From the NCBI RefSeq assembly GCF_000237925.1, contig NC_031495.1, positions 14,953,749 through 15,017,748 of the forward strand: a DNA stretch of 64,000 nucleotides, read 5' to 3'. The number at the start of each line of letters is the position of its first letter. Position 1 is the first letter of the stretch. The notes under the pieces are model-generated. The model was not told where the DNA came from, ran no database searches, and was given only the letters and a program-made list of their open reading frames with translations. Of the stretch, positions 26,030 to 39,000 are shown piece by piece. The DNA comes from Schistosoma mansoni (Eukaryota; Platyhelminthes; Trematoda; Strigeidida; Schistosomatidae). The translations under genes were made by a program, and so were the position numbers.

Positions 26030-27861
26030 ATGACAGAACACGAGGATAAGAAAAACCGAAAAATTCCAAATTATTTTGGTAAGGAAAATCTTGTTATGTT
26101 ATTAGAAAAATAGTTCTTGGTGCGTTTATAGGTATATCAGGTCTGTCTTTAATGGCAGGATTCACATATAGAATATCATCTTTCAAGAAGATCAATCCAC
26201 TACCATTCATGCAGGTAAGATTTTACTTTTTCTCAAAATTGAGGATAAACAATTTTCGATAGTTTACCTTGAAGTTATTTCGTTGTCTTATTTCTTTTAT
26301 CACATACTACGATTGTCCACTCCTATAATTTATTCAAACATGAATCCTATCAATCTCTGATCATTCCTATTGGTCTATGTTTTGTGAACTTTTGAACTGG
26401 TTCAATAAAAATGAGTGGCGTTGAAGAACAAAATTATGAAATGACATTAAGATCGAGATTTTTAAAAAGTCAAAGGGTTAGCGTATCTTTCTAATTGCAG
26501 TTGACTTTAATCTGTTTCATAAAAGTTAAGAATAAACTACATCATCTGTCTCTTAACTAATGAACCGTACCATGACTATTATTTGCTATATTGTCAAGTT
26601 ATTTTTATAATAAGTCATCACATTCACACCCATTTTATTCATCGAGAAATAACCATTTTAGCAGCTTTTAGCGGATCACCATTCGATACACTGCATTCAA
26701 CTTGATACTCATGGAGTGCTGCAGTCTCATGATAAACTCATTCTATTTCTACCTACATAACTCGTATTTAAGTTTAGAGTATTAATCATCGTATCACACG
26801 TTGAAAATACCAAAAGATATGCATTTTCCTAGCTGTTATGTTTGGTAGAGTTTAGTGGCCCAAGATCTGACTCTATTTGGATCATATGAGTGATTGTTGT
26901 TGAAATACAAATGTCGCCAATCCTCGTATATAATCATAGACTTAACTCACGTTAGTGAATAACGGAATTAAAGCAAGTTAAACATGAGAATGAATTTCGA
27001 ACACGTGTATTTCATACAATCCTTGATCCAAACAAACGATCGGTGAGACGAAGCAAAACAGATCCGAGAAGGCAAGTGAGCCAACTCGATTTAACCAATC
27101 GTGAATCCATATTATAGTCAGACAAAGATAATTGGCAAGGTCAAAATTTGACTCAAGACGAACGAATAAATTGGCTTGTCCGAAAGCTGGAATATGCTAT
27201 GTGGGCTTGGATAGTACTATAAGAGCATCAAGTTGATTTGGTATACCGTTTCAGTATATTTGGATAAGCGAAACTGTCCTATGGAGCGATTCTTCTGCAT
27301 TGAGATATAGCTGCGTTAATCTTGATAGCTTCAGTGCTGAATTTATTCATCCCATTTCGTACCGAAACTACACGGTACATACATGAATCCAACGGATAAA
27401 CTGATCATGAACCACTAAACAGATCTGAAATCAGTTGGTGTACAAACTATGAAATCCATTATTGCTTATATTAATAACGATATATCGCTGCAAATATCCA
27501 AGCTATCGAGCCTACTTTCAAAAGTTTATCAATTTTTCAACCTAATTTTTATGTTTTATGACATTTTTCTCTATTATGCTGTTCACAGGCAATTAATCAG
27601 GACAAAAATATGCAGGAATCTGGTATACATTTTGCTGCTCGTGCTCTTGGAGTAGCAACAATTATAACTACCTCATCACTAGGAGCATTGTCTTTATTTA
27701 TGTGGTACATTATAAACCCAGTGGATAGAAACGACTTTAATGAACGTATGCGGAATGTATTCCCTTCTAAATGGAAGATAAAACCGTCAGATTCTCATTC
27801 TGAAATTAGAACTTTCGAAGAGTTTTCAGCCCTAATAAATGATTCTGTAAACAAGAAATGA
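26030..27861 (+). CDS. TMEM242: TMEM242 homologue (three exons, 134 aa)
   Basis: Exons are 26030-26078, 26132-26214 and 27589-27861 (TGA). The 53-nt and 1374-nt introns are GT-AG and phases agree. The protein has a short polar, basic head, a first membrane segment (about residues 17-36, GISGLSLMAGFTYRI), a loop, then SGIHFAARALG leading into a second membrane segment (about 64-86). After it come MWYI, the NDFNERMRNVFPS motif and a polar tail. This two-helix layout with an ALRALG-like entry and a MNDFR..M...FP-like block is that of TMEM242, a mitochondrial inner-membrane protein needed to assemble the ATP synthase c-ring. Human length is about 141 aa. The ATG sits 31 bases after a strong 3' splice site (gttttag, ending 25998). 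Intron 2 shows no recognised element. Confidence 0.87.
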
Positions 27862-29953
27862 CGAATAATCATTACTCCCGTTTGCAACTTATTATTCTAG
27901 TAGTCTGCATGAAATGAGTGTTTTGATCCTAGTATTTCTATGTTGTTAGGCTGTAATTTCGTAAGGTCTCTGGGTACAATTTCAATGAGTTCTACCGACC
28001 GATTTCTGGCATCCTTCAGAAAGATATATGCTTAGGCGTAATTATAACGGATAGCTTCAACGCTCATGTTCGGATTTGTGTTTTACTCCATTGATGGTGA
28101 CTGTCTAATGCAACCATTTACTCTCAACAAGCAATGCTCCTTAAAATGGAACGCTGACCGTCCTGGTAAATCCTGACATTAATTAGACGATGGAAATAAG
28201 ACGCTAACCCCTCTTGGTCATCGTTGGGGGAGGTTGATGGGAAATTACAACTATTTCTGTTATACATATCTCAATCTCGAATTTTAGTTCGAGCACGCGC
28301 TTATTCGCTTCTTACTAAATGCAGAAAAACTAGTAAGATAACCTCTTATAATTTTGGCTCTGAAGTGTCTATCTCAGTAAAATAACAAGCTTAAGCAATT
28401 AGCTGACCAAAAAATGGATGTTCATTTTGTGCTGATCTAGTATGATTTGGTTTTTGCTGGAAAGACAGTAGCGACTTCTATTAGCAACCTAAACGAAAAG
28501 GTTTGGGGAAGCCATTGGATCTCGGAAGTCCCTATCAAACTTATGCATGCTCGGAAGCTTATCACGAAAGCAAAGAGCAACTGATAGTCTATTCAGTAAT
28601 TACAAAAGTGAGAGATGGGAGAGGTAGATGGTATTAGTGACTCAAAAAATAGTTTAACCTCAAGTAAGAAGAATAAAGTTGAACGTTGGCGGGGAAAGTT
28701 GCAACAAAATCTTTTTCTCATCTCCTAATGAACTCGCATAGGATCTCGTTTGTTAAATCTAGAGAAGTATGATTGTTTTTAAATGTTCCGAATCCAAGCA
28801 ACTAGTCAGTAAAATAGGAATACTTTGCGTACCTAAATATTACCAAGAAAGGATGACGTTGATGTACCTTAACTGGAAACCAATCGCATCTTGGCTGGTC
28901 AGTTTTCCTTGAGCTTTGACGTCGAGTGTGGAGCATTTCTAGTTAAGCTGACAAACCGTTTGAAATTTGTCCTCATCTATTTAAATATTACCGAAGTTGA
29001 GTTGTTACACAATACAGTCCATCACCGATGACCGCTCCATAAAACGTACACTGTACAACGCCTTCACGTTACTTCGTTCTGAGAACATGATAATCGGTCA
29101 GCAATAAGAAACTGATTTGTTATTACGCTAATTACTCATTTGCTACCTGCTCTGTGATAAAAAAACACCATTATGTTTAGGCCTAGTCGCACGGATGATA
29201 GGTAGGGAACACTGAAAAGATCCTACTTCCACAATTTGAATTTAATTATTCTAAGTGACTTGTTCGATTGAAAGATAAACTTCAGCACTTGAGGACCATC
29301 CCGAATGTGGTAATTCGTACCAGATCAGTACTTATGTGATAGCAATAACTGTCCTTTCCATTCAGTGAATACCTTTTTTCATTCCCACTAAGCACTCCTC
29401 AAATACGATTGACGGCTTAACACTTTTACGTGATAACCGCATTTAGACCAATTACAGAAATATCTGTAGCTAAGACAAACTTATCAGTTGGTGATTATAT
29501 TCGCATGAGAACCGTTTAGTTAAGAAATTCTAATGCTTTAGTATAAGGTGTTCTTATAGCCCCCTCCTTTACGATATTGGAAACCTAGAAGAAAAGTGGA
29601 AAAAATTAAATACTTCTATGGATGAATCTTCAGCATAATTGAATGACTAAAAATTTGTGGTACCACCGTGCTGTTTAGTTTTAATTGCATTGCGGTCTGA
29701 ACCTTCAAGCTAGTAGGTGGAAGTTTGGATACTTTAACAATCCAGCTACTGTCTCAAATCTGAATTGACAGGATATTCGCGCCATATTCTACAACAACTC
29801 TTTTTCAATAAAAAAAAACTATACTTCACATTTCATCTCGGCCAACTAAATCGTCCTAACAATATCACTTTTAAGCTGTCTGGAATATATGCAGTGCTAC
29901 ACTAAGTTTGCATATATGACATCGTTTTACAAAGTACCTACTTAAGGTTTAGT
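27862..29953. other. Intergenic stretch between convergent TMEM242 and RSRC2; nothing seen
   Basis: About 2 kb with no open frame over 60 codons and no match to the repeat families elsewhere in the window. Base composition is a little richer in GC than the AT-rich introns nearby, which may mean an old unrecognised insertion. Confidence 0.4.
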
Positions 29954-29959
29954 TTTATT
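29954..29959 (-). terminator. Candidate polyadenylation signal for RSRC2
   Basis: TTTATT on the plus strand (AATAAA on the minus strand), about 130 bases after the RSRC2 stop. Confidence 0.45.
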
Positions 29960-30087
29960 ATCAGCCTCACACATTTAGTTTTGATTAGTGGTTATCTACG
30001 ATAAGAAAATGTTTTCAGATAGTTAGGTAAATCATTCTTTAAAATATTAGTGAGCTGTACAAGTGATTTCTAGTGAGATAAATACAA

Positions 30088-33000
30088 TCATAAATTAGGG
30101 TTTTTGTCTTTTTCACTTTGCATAGCAGAATATGCATTGTAATCTATATGGCTGGATGAACTGAAACCAAGACCGGCGCCTCGCTGAGTATGTGTTATGG
30201 TGCGAGACATCTCATATTCGTGTTCAAGTCGCCGGAAAAGTTCAGCTTGCGCTTCAGCTCGACGCAAAGCTTCAGTTTCATTGACATGAGTAGCACTTCC
30301 GTCCACGACTTCTTCAGAAGAATCATGAATCCCCATCAATTTCCGAAATTTAGCTGCAGCTGCAGAATCACCTTTCCCAGCAATTAAAGATGTGGCTGTC
30401 CAAAGAGTTTTACTTTCCTAAGTGAAAAAAAATTTGTATTTCGCGATGAACATTTAGAATTTACTCAACAAATCAAAAAATGAACCTTAATTTTCTAAAT
30501 AGACTATTACTTACAGAACTAGTGTTTTCACCATCTTTTTTTGACCACAATAATTTGCGCTTTTGTTGTTGCTCCGCAAGTTTAACGGCGTTGACAGTGG
30601 TTGGGTTGTAGTATTTTGGGAGCTTTGCTGCGGCGGCAGCGGCTAATGCCTGAGCCTTGGCTTGCTCTTGCTGATGCTTTTGTATTTTGTCCAATATATC
30701 CTGTGCTGTTAATCGCTGGACAGGAACATTCGTCGTAGTACCTGAACGAGAAAGCATTCAGGTAATTAAATCTTGGGAGAATGGCATCTTATGTAGTACT
30801 AGTAATTAAGTTTATAAAATCTGAATGACTAAAATCTCTGACTTCAGTTACCTTTATTTTTTGACAAATGTGACTTGATATTGAAGATCTACGGTGTTTG
30901 TCGAATGGATATATTGAACAAAATGGACAAACGTTTAGCACGACATACAAAAAAGAACTGCCATTTTAAATTGACCTACTGCATATATATTTGTCGCAGT
31001 TTGATTATGTTCTTAAACCTGGAATTAGAGATTTGACATATTATTATTCTTAGTCTTAAAAGAATTATGCTACTCAATTGTCCACATTTGCCAATCTGAT
31101 TTGTCCAGGGATGACATTTCTATTCACACTATCAAACTACGGCGCAGTAATATGTATGGTGAACACATTTCTACGATGGTTCATCGACTAAAAGTAATAT
31201 GGTGAATTTGTCACTAAACGAGTTTCGAAAAGCAAAATATACAAGAAATGTACTGAAAAATGACATTCCGCTGTGAGGTTCTAATTATATCTGGAAATAA
31301 GATTTAGTGAGTATATTGTGTTTGCTTTAGACGTCTAGCGAACACGCCGTGATTCCTTACTTTTATGTTGATCTGGAATATCTCAATTCTCGAACATCTA
31401 GTTACCACAGAACTGTTTTCTCGTTTTACAGTATTTTATATCTATTAACGTTAGTTTTCTCGGTGGCTAATATACTGTATTCTAAAATCTAGTTTTATGA
31501 TCTGAAATACTGATAGGTTAAGACAGTAAAATTCGTACTTTGACTAGAAACTGCCGGAGAGTTTGTCGTCACGGTGACTCCAGTCGTTGAGATAATGGGA
31601 TTAGTGTTGTGGTTTTCTGGCTTCGGTTGCGAACTCTGAAAAAGAGATTATGAAAAGATGACAAATTGACATGATAAAAAACGAATGTAGAGAGGCTGGT
31701 GTTTTGTGTTATTTGTAAAATGAAGCAACTAGCAATTGCAACAGAGAAACAACTTTAATTCAAAATTCCTGAAACTCTAGCTTGTTTTAACAGCACAAAA
31801 ACAATAACTATGCTAGGGATGACAATCCGTAAAAATAAAGTGTACTGGATATTAAGTTAAAGTACCCAAAAGGGATTTCCTGAAGATAATACATGACAGA
31901 CTTACGAAGTAATCCTTGGAACTTGTTGTGAGGATTTGTGTTGAATTCCTGCCATTATGACTTCCACGCCGATTAGGTTTGCTTTCAGGGCTAGTATCAC
32001 TAGATGAAGTGGTAGATGAAGTTGAACTGTGACGTCGATGCTTTCGGCGATAACGATGTTTATAGTCACTACAGTGGGAATCACGGTGATGATGCTTTCT
32101 GGATGAGTGTTTGTGCCTCGAATGGTGGGATGAACGTTTGTGTTTTGAAGAACTTATACGTTCACTTGGACTTCCGCGATCAGATCTGAATTAATTAAAC
32201 ACCAGAATAGAATTTGTGAAGGCATGAGGTTCACGAAAATCAAAAGACGATAATATAGGTCAACTATTAGAAGACCTGTTGTCTCATAAGTCGTCCCACT
32301 CAAGTCTGCACATATATACTTTTAATGAGTAGCACTTTAATTAATTACGCTTGAAAAAAAGACTTGAGGAGATAAGTAATGGATACAGATTTTAGTTTGG
32401 TGCTACCATATTTGTGCGACTTTAGTTTCGTCAGTAGACTCCACCAATCTTCGACATTAATGGCACCACGTGATGTCGACTGAGTTAATAAATTTGCAAA
32501 ATGCAGACAAGTTTTCCATAATGGACGATCATGGGGTGCAGCGACAGATCGAGTAACGATTGAAGTATGAATTTTGTGCAGATAGAAAACTGACATGCAA
32601 AGTACTAGTACTCATGAGGTTTCTAACAATTAAAAATGAATGAAAATTGTGAGAATATGGCCGATTTCTTTAGCTGTCATTTACTTGTGGACTGTCAGTA
32701 AATGCAAAAAGTTGGTAGACTAAGCTTTGTGATTATAGAAATATTTATTCAATTGCACAGAACTATGGCTAATCAATAAAAAATACTGATGAAAAAACAA
32801 CTTCCATCCCAAAAGACATATTTAAGTAAACTACACCAGTTAACTCACTGCCACAATCATGTTTCTTAGGGTCTCCTTGGACAGTTAGTCTTTTGGTTAT
32901 GTTTTTGGATTCCAGTTCACTTATTTAGGAGTCGAACCAAGAATGTCAGTGTTAAGAATGACTACCAGACAACCAATGAGATGCAACAGGATGATCTTAA

Positions 33001-36000
33001 CAATTAATGCACCTGTGTCTTTCAAATCAGTGATTGTGACTGTCCCGCACTCGAAAGAAAGGTAGTCTGGATGTCTTATCTTAAAAGTTCCCATCTTGTT
33101 ATGAGTGCCTTTCTGCTACCAAACTAAAAAACGCATGACCTTTTTTGTCTGGTTGAATACACTATTAGGGAAAACTAAACAAGGAAATCTGACTAAAATA
33201 AACTACTTTTCTTCGCTTTTCATTTTGGATCTTTCTATTTGTGAGATCCAAACTAATCTGATTGAAATCAGTGATAGAGGTAAAAAAAATCTTATGGGGT
33301 TTGCTGTATATCAGCCTACAGAAATATACACGCATTTATAAAGTGAAAGTTAACGAATTGACTGTATGCATACTACGGCATACCGAACTACTTAGTACTA
33401 ATATTTGTTTTCAATATTCATCTAAACAAATAATGGTACAACGAAGAACCAAAAAATATATGTGCACTACACAAACCACTCCCGACCGTTGCTGCTACCT
33501 TGACGTGGTGGTCGGGCTTGCCTATCGTGATGAAGCAATCGAGCTATGCTGGCTGGAACAATCATTCCTCGAGGTCCTACCATGCCAGACAGGTCGGTTG
33601 AAGAGCGGTAAGACTAAAAGCAGCAATCCCAAGGTCCGAAGGCGAAGTCGTACTGCCGACTGTACAGAGGTGTGACGGCAGTAAGGTGTTTCCTTCAGAC
33701 AACCAGCATGACAGCGATGCTGCCTTCCCACAAGGAGGGGTGGGGTTAGAAAAGGTCGACCCTAAAAATGCACACCTCGCCTTATCCCACGGATTTCCGT
33801 CTCCGGCGGTAAGGTCCTTTGAAGAACGGAGCTAACACAAAAACTACCCACAAAAAGGTCGTGTGTGACCGACCTCAGGCAGTTGTCCCTTGGGCACTGC
33901 GGTCACGCTCTCAGGTCATTAAGACCACTTCTAACCCAACTTCTTTTTCAGGTACCCCTAGAAGAACCCTTCCACGGTGTGGGCAACCGGGAAGTGATAA
34001 CTGCCCTCATACCTCTAACAGCACTCACGACCACTGTATTCATAATCAATCTCCTTCTTCAATTCCTACTATTCCTTCTACCTTGACTTTCAACACTAAA
34101 CTTCCTCTTTCAGTTTCCTCCTCAAGTGTCACCATGGCCAACGATTCTAGTGCGCGAAACGCTGTCCCAGGTCTACTAAAACCTCGCTCCAAACTACACA
34201 TTGGAGCCTTCAACGTACGTACTTTAAGTCAAATCGGTCAACAGGCCTCCTTAGCTAAAACCCTAGAATCTCGTACCATTGACGTATGTTGTGTCTCCGA
34301 AACACGCATACAGGATCCCAGTGTGGTCATTCACTTGACCTCACCTCGCCAAAATGGACAGCCAACGAAATACACCCTCCGTGTATCTGGCGACCCGTTG
34401 GCTAGTTCTCGTGGACTTGCAGGTGTAGGCATAGCACTAAGTACAAGGGCAGAACAGGCACTATTAGAATGGATCCCCGTTAACAGTCGCCTGTGTGCTG
34501 TTCGGCTAAATGGCTCCGTAAGAACTCGGAAGGATAGGGACACAAGTCGTTGTCTTTTCGTCATTTCTGCCTACGCTCCCACTGACTGCAGCCATGATGA
34601 AGTAAAAGATGACTTTTACAGAAAACTCTCTGAGCTTCTTCAGAAAGCTAAGCGCTCAGACATAGTAGTCGTAGCGGGTGACTTTAATGCCCAGGTAGGC
34701 AGCTTAAATCAAACAGAAAGACATTTAGGTGGGTGTTTTAGTATTCCGGCTCAACGAACCGATAATGGTGATCGTCTGTTGCAACTATGCTCAGACAATC
34801 GTTTATTTTTAGCAAGCACTAATTTTAAGCATAAGGAGAGACATCGTCTAACATGGAGACCACCTTCACCAAACCAACGATGGACTCAAATAGACCATAT
34901 TGTCATCAGTCATCGTTGGAGAGGCTCAATAGAAGATTGTCGCTCGTATTGGAATACTTGTTTAGACTCTGATCACGCTTTAATACGAGCACGCATTTAT
35001 CTGCGCCTCAATGGACGCAGGAAAAGTACACTAAGAAGACCCATTAGGATTGAACTGGAGGACGAGAAAGCCAAATGCGAATTCCAGGGACAACTGAGTT
35101 CACATCTAGGCAGTTCTGTAAACGAGACTGACCCAGATGCTGCTTGGAAAGATATACGAACAGCTGTGGAAACAGCAGTAACATCTATTAGTCATTTAAA
35201 CCATAGGGCTCCAAAAAATCAGTGGATTTCTTCTAAGTCTATTTCACTGATGGATTCGCGTAAACTCATCCCATCAGGCTCTGAACACGACGAAGAGCGT
35301 AAACAAATTAGATCTAGGTTAACTAAAAGTCTAAGGAACGATCGTGAGCAGTGGTGGGCAACGAAAGCAAAAGAGATGGAAAAGGCAGCGGCTGTAGGCA
35401 ACACCAGGCAACTATTCAGACTAATAAAAGAAACCGGAATTAAGAAGTCAAGTGTAAGTGAGACAATCTCGGAAAAAGACGGAACCCTTATCTGCTCTCA
35501 ACCCAAACGTTTAGAACGATAGGCGGGACACTTTAAGGAGCAGTTTAGCTGGCCTTCAGCTACTGTACAACTACCCACTATTCCCAGAAAACCTGAATGG
35601 AACATTGAAGTAGGCCCCCCGACCCTACTTGAAGTTCAAAAGGCTATAAGTAATCTGAAACGAGGAAGAGCAGCTGGTCCTGATGGATTGGCTCCAGAGG
35701 TCTTTAAATATGGTGGTCCAATTTTAGCGATTAGGCTGACTAATATTCTAGCTAAAATCTGGGAAACGGACGTAATACCATCTGACTGGTCACAATCTCT
35801 GATTGTCCCAATATATAAGAAGGGGCCAAAATCATCCTGTGATAACCATAGAGGGATTAGTCTGACTAACATAGTATCTAAAATACTAGCCTCAATAATT
35901 ATCGGGCGCCTAACTAAGACTCGTGAACTGCAAACACGAGAAAATCAGGCTGGCTTCAGACCTGGTCGTGGCTGTATCGACCACATATTCACCATTCGTC

Positions 36001-39000
36001 AAGTTTTAGAGCACAGACATGCTTATCGGCGTCCGACAATGATAGTTTTTCTTGACTTGAAAGCAGCATTTGACTCTGTAGACCGAGAGGTTCTGTGGCA
36101 GTGTCTGTCATTGGAAGGTGTACCCGAGAAGTACATAAACCTTGTGAAGGCTCTTTACTCGAACACTAACAGTCGAGTGAGAGCTTATGGTGAAATGTCA
36201 TATGATTTTACAACCTCAAGTTGTGTCCGGAAAGGCAGCCCACTATCCCCATTTTTGTTTAACTTCATCATAGACCTGTTGCTGGAAATAACACTCTCGT
36301 CGACTGAATTTTCAGGAATTGATCTTCTACCAGGAGGTTCACTTATCGACTTAGAATACGCAGATGACATAGTCCTGTTTGGTGAAGACGCTGGCAAAAT
36401 GCAGAGTCTTCTGTTAGAACTGAGTAATAATGCCAGGATGTTTGGGATGCGTTTCTCCCCATCCAAATGTAAATTGTTACTCCAGGACTGGCCTGAGTCA
36501 ACACCTGAACTAAGGATAGGGAGTGAAGTAGTCGAACGCGTGGACAACTTCACTTATCTTGGAAGTCTGATCAGCCCTAATGGGTTGGTGTCTGACGAAA
36601 TCTCAGCACGGATTCAAAAAGCTCGTTTGGCTTTTGCCAACTTACGTCACCTATGCGAAGACGAGATATCCGTCTATCAATTAGGGGACGAGTATACTGC
36701 TCAGCAGTTCGTTCTGTTCTACTTTACGGCTGCGAAACATGGCCATTAAGAGTAGAAGATACACGTAGGTTACTAGTATTTGACCACAGATGCCTTAGAA
36801 ATATTGCTCGCATCTGCTGGGATCACCGGGTAAGTAATAGTGAGGTTAGACACAGGGTATTAGGGAATGATGGTAAATCAGTTGATGAGGTTGTGAATCT
36901 TCATCGACTGAGATGGTTGGGCCATGTGTTGCGTATGCCTGAACACCGATTACCACGACGTGCAATGCTGACTAGTGTAGGGGATGGTCGGAAGAGAGTT
37001 AGGGGCGGCCAAACCGAAACATGGCATCAGTGCTTGAAGTCACTAACTTCTGGTCTGATCCATGTTGGCAGATGCAGACTACTTGGTTGGGGTCCGCGTG
37101 ACCATCGTAATAAATGGTTGGAGACTCTAGGTGACATGGCTCAGAATCGATCACAATGGCGTAGGTGTATACACTCTATCTTCCCTTAAACCTTGGGATT
37201 AAAATTGCTTCATAACTTTTTTCCTTCCTATACTATATCCTTATATACAACCTTTCTTTATATACTACCACCACTAAATTAATTACTTCTATGAATCCGG
37301 TGTTCATCTTGTTGTGCTAACGAGGTATGGCAACTTGGACCGATGCATAAATGTGCCTGGTCCTACGTTGTCGCTGACTGACTGACTGACTGACACAAAC
37401 CACTGAATTTGTGTGGGCTGGCATACTGCATGGGTGCCGAAACCGAAGCAGGTGGCTTTTTTAGGAGACCACTCCCTGAGCCTTTGACCTAGAGGTCTTA
37501 TCCATAAGGCATAGCAGCGACGTTAGATGTGGCTCCATGGGACCAGTGGACAAAATTACGTTCATAACCTATTTGTCCCCTCAAAATCCTGGAGACCATG
37601 TGCGCAATTGACTTGGAATTAGGGTTTCTCAACTTTTCTAGATTTATTTTTTATACCCATCAACCCGAGTTAGACTTCGCTTTACATTTATGCTCCACTG
37701 CGAGTAACAAGCGTAAGTAATTTTGTAAACACTCCCACCACTAGAAAGAATGAGTAGGGCATTCGTGGCAGTGGTTATATACACGTGGTCATATGAGAGC
37801 ATTTCGAGGGAGAACGGACTTTACTTACGCTCAGTCTTACAAGAGTATTTGCGTGCCTACGGCTGTTCACAAACAAGCTAGATTATAAAAAGAGATTATG
37901 TGACCTGTGGACTCGAAATTAGTTAAGACTCTTAGTGTACAAACTTTATTGGCGATGTATTTTAACGACGTACCTGGGCGCACAACTTCGTTTCCAGTGT
38001 CGCCTTGAAGGACTATGTTCACGACTCCTCGATCGACGTTTACTATCAATAATGTAGCTAGGTGATGGAGATACAACCATAGAAGAGTTCTTTTTTGTTT
38101 CGATAGTGAGTGGAACCCCATCTTTAACTGTACCAGCATTCTTATTTTCCTCCTGAGAAAAGAAACAAGCTATCATACAGACCTAAATTCACAAAACACT
38201 AAAAGCACACTTCAAAATTTGTTTAAAAAACAATCACCATTGCAATGACTCACCAATTAATTAACTACAACTTTCGGTGGTCCTTATGACACCATTAGGC
38301 CTTGGCAGAACGGAATTCAGACACCAGAGTCATCTGAACTGAACATCGAAGGTCCGAACGGCATAGGGACTGTTATTCACTGTGAGCAATGAGTGAAGTT
38401 ATAAAAGCAAAGAAGTTGTAATGTATTGCTAAATGTACGCGCAAATACTACAAGTATCGAACACGATTTCGAAACTTGTTGGCAATCGATTTGAATGGTG
38501 AAAAAAGAATCCAATTGAACGACAACGACAGATCCACAAACGTTTACATTCCCTATGGTTAGCGGATGGACCCTCATGATATAAATCTGTCGCCATGAGA
38601 GTCACAACCTACATGATAGTGAACGCCACTACTTGCATAACAGAAAGTGTCGTAACAATAACTGTAGGTCTGGTAAACTGGATTAGAAATTCAGTACACC
38701 GAAAACGTCGCGTGTTTGACACCGAACAAACCATGCCTCTCTTTCAAGAAGAAACAGATGCAGCTCGATGCGTTTCAAACCGGATGCGAGTTATGCTTTG
38801 GGCACCTTAGATAATAGCCTGTTCAACTAAACATATTACACTGTTCTGCAATGATAGGACAGGGAAAGTTAAAGGAGTCAAGCAACCTAAAGGTTTTATT
38901 ATCTCTGCCCAATGAAACCCGGACTTCTAGTACAAACCAAACAAGAGCTATCCTTAATCACTTTCATCCTGAAAGTATTATCTATTATCTAGTATTATCA

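Larger units (their letters stand above)
33480..37394 (+). mobile_element. Nearly full-length RTE-like non-LTR retrotransposon
   Basis: A 3.9 kb element runs from a structured 5' UTR (from about 33480) through an apurinic-type endonuclease, a reverse transcriptase and a C-terminal domain. Its 3' UTR ends in a (TGAC)n tail at 37375-37394. The order EN-RT, the lack of a gag-like ORF and the short tandem tail are typical of the RTE clade, to which schistosome SR2 belongs. It is antisense in RSRC2 intron 3. Only one stop (TAG 35520-35522) and one frameshift (near 36650) break the main frame, so it is a fairly young copy. Related pieces lie at 12.2-13.5, 18.4 and 25.5 kb. The target-site duplication could not be made out. 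Confidence 0.88.

Noticed and set aside
30190-30387. Plus-strand ORF over the RSRC2 last exon
   Set aside because: Shadow of the conserved SMAP-like domain on the minus strand.
34134-34136. Use of the ATG at 34134 as the sure RTE start instead of 33819
   Set aside because: It is closer to the endonuclease domain and in a fair context, but the upstream head is open too. Without other copies the choice cannot be made, so the longer frame is reported with a note.
36185-36553. Minus-strand ORF inside the RTE
   Set aside because: Shadow of the RT frame; no motif of its own.
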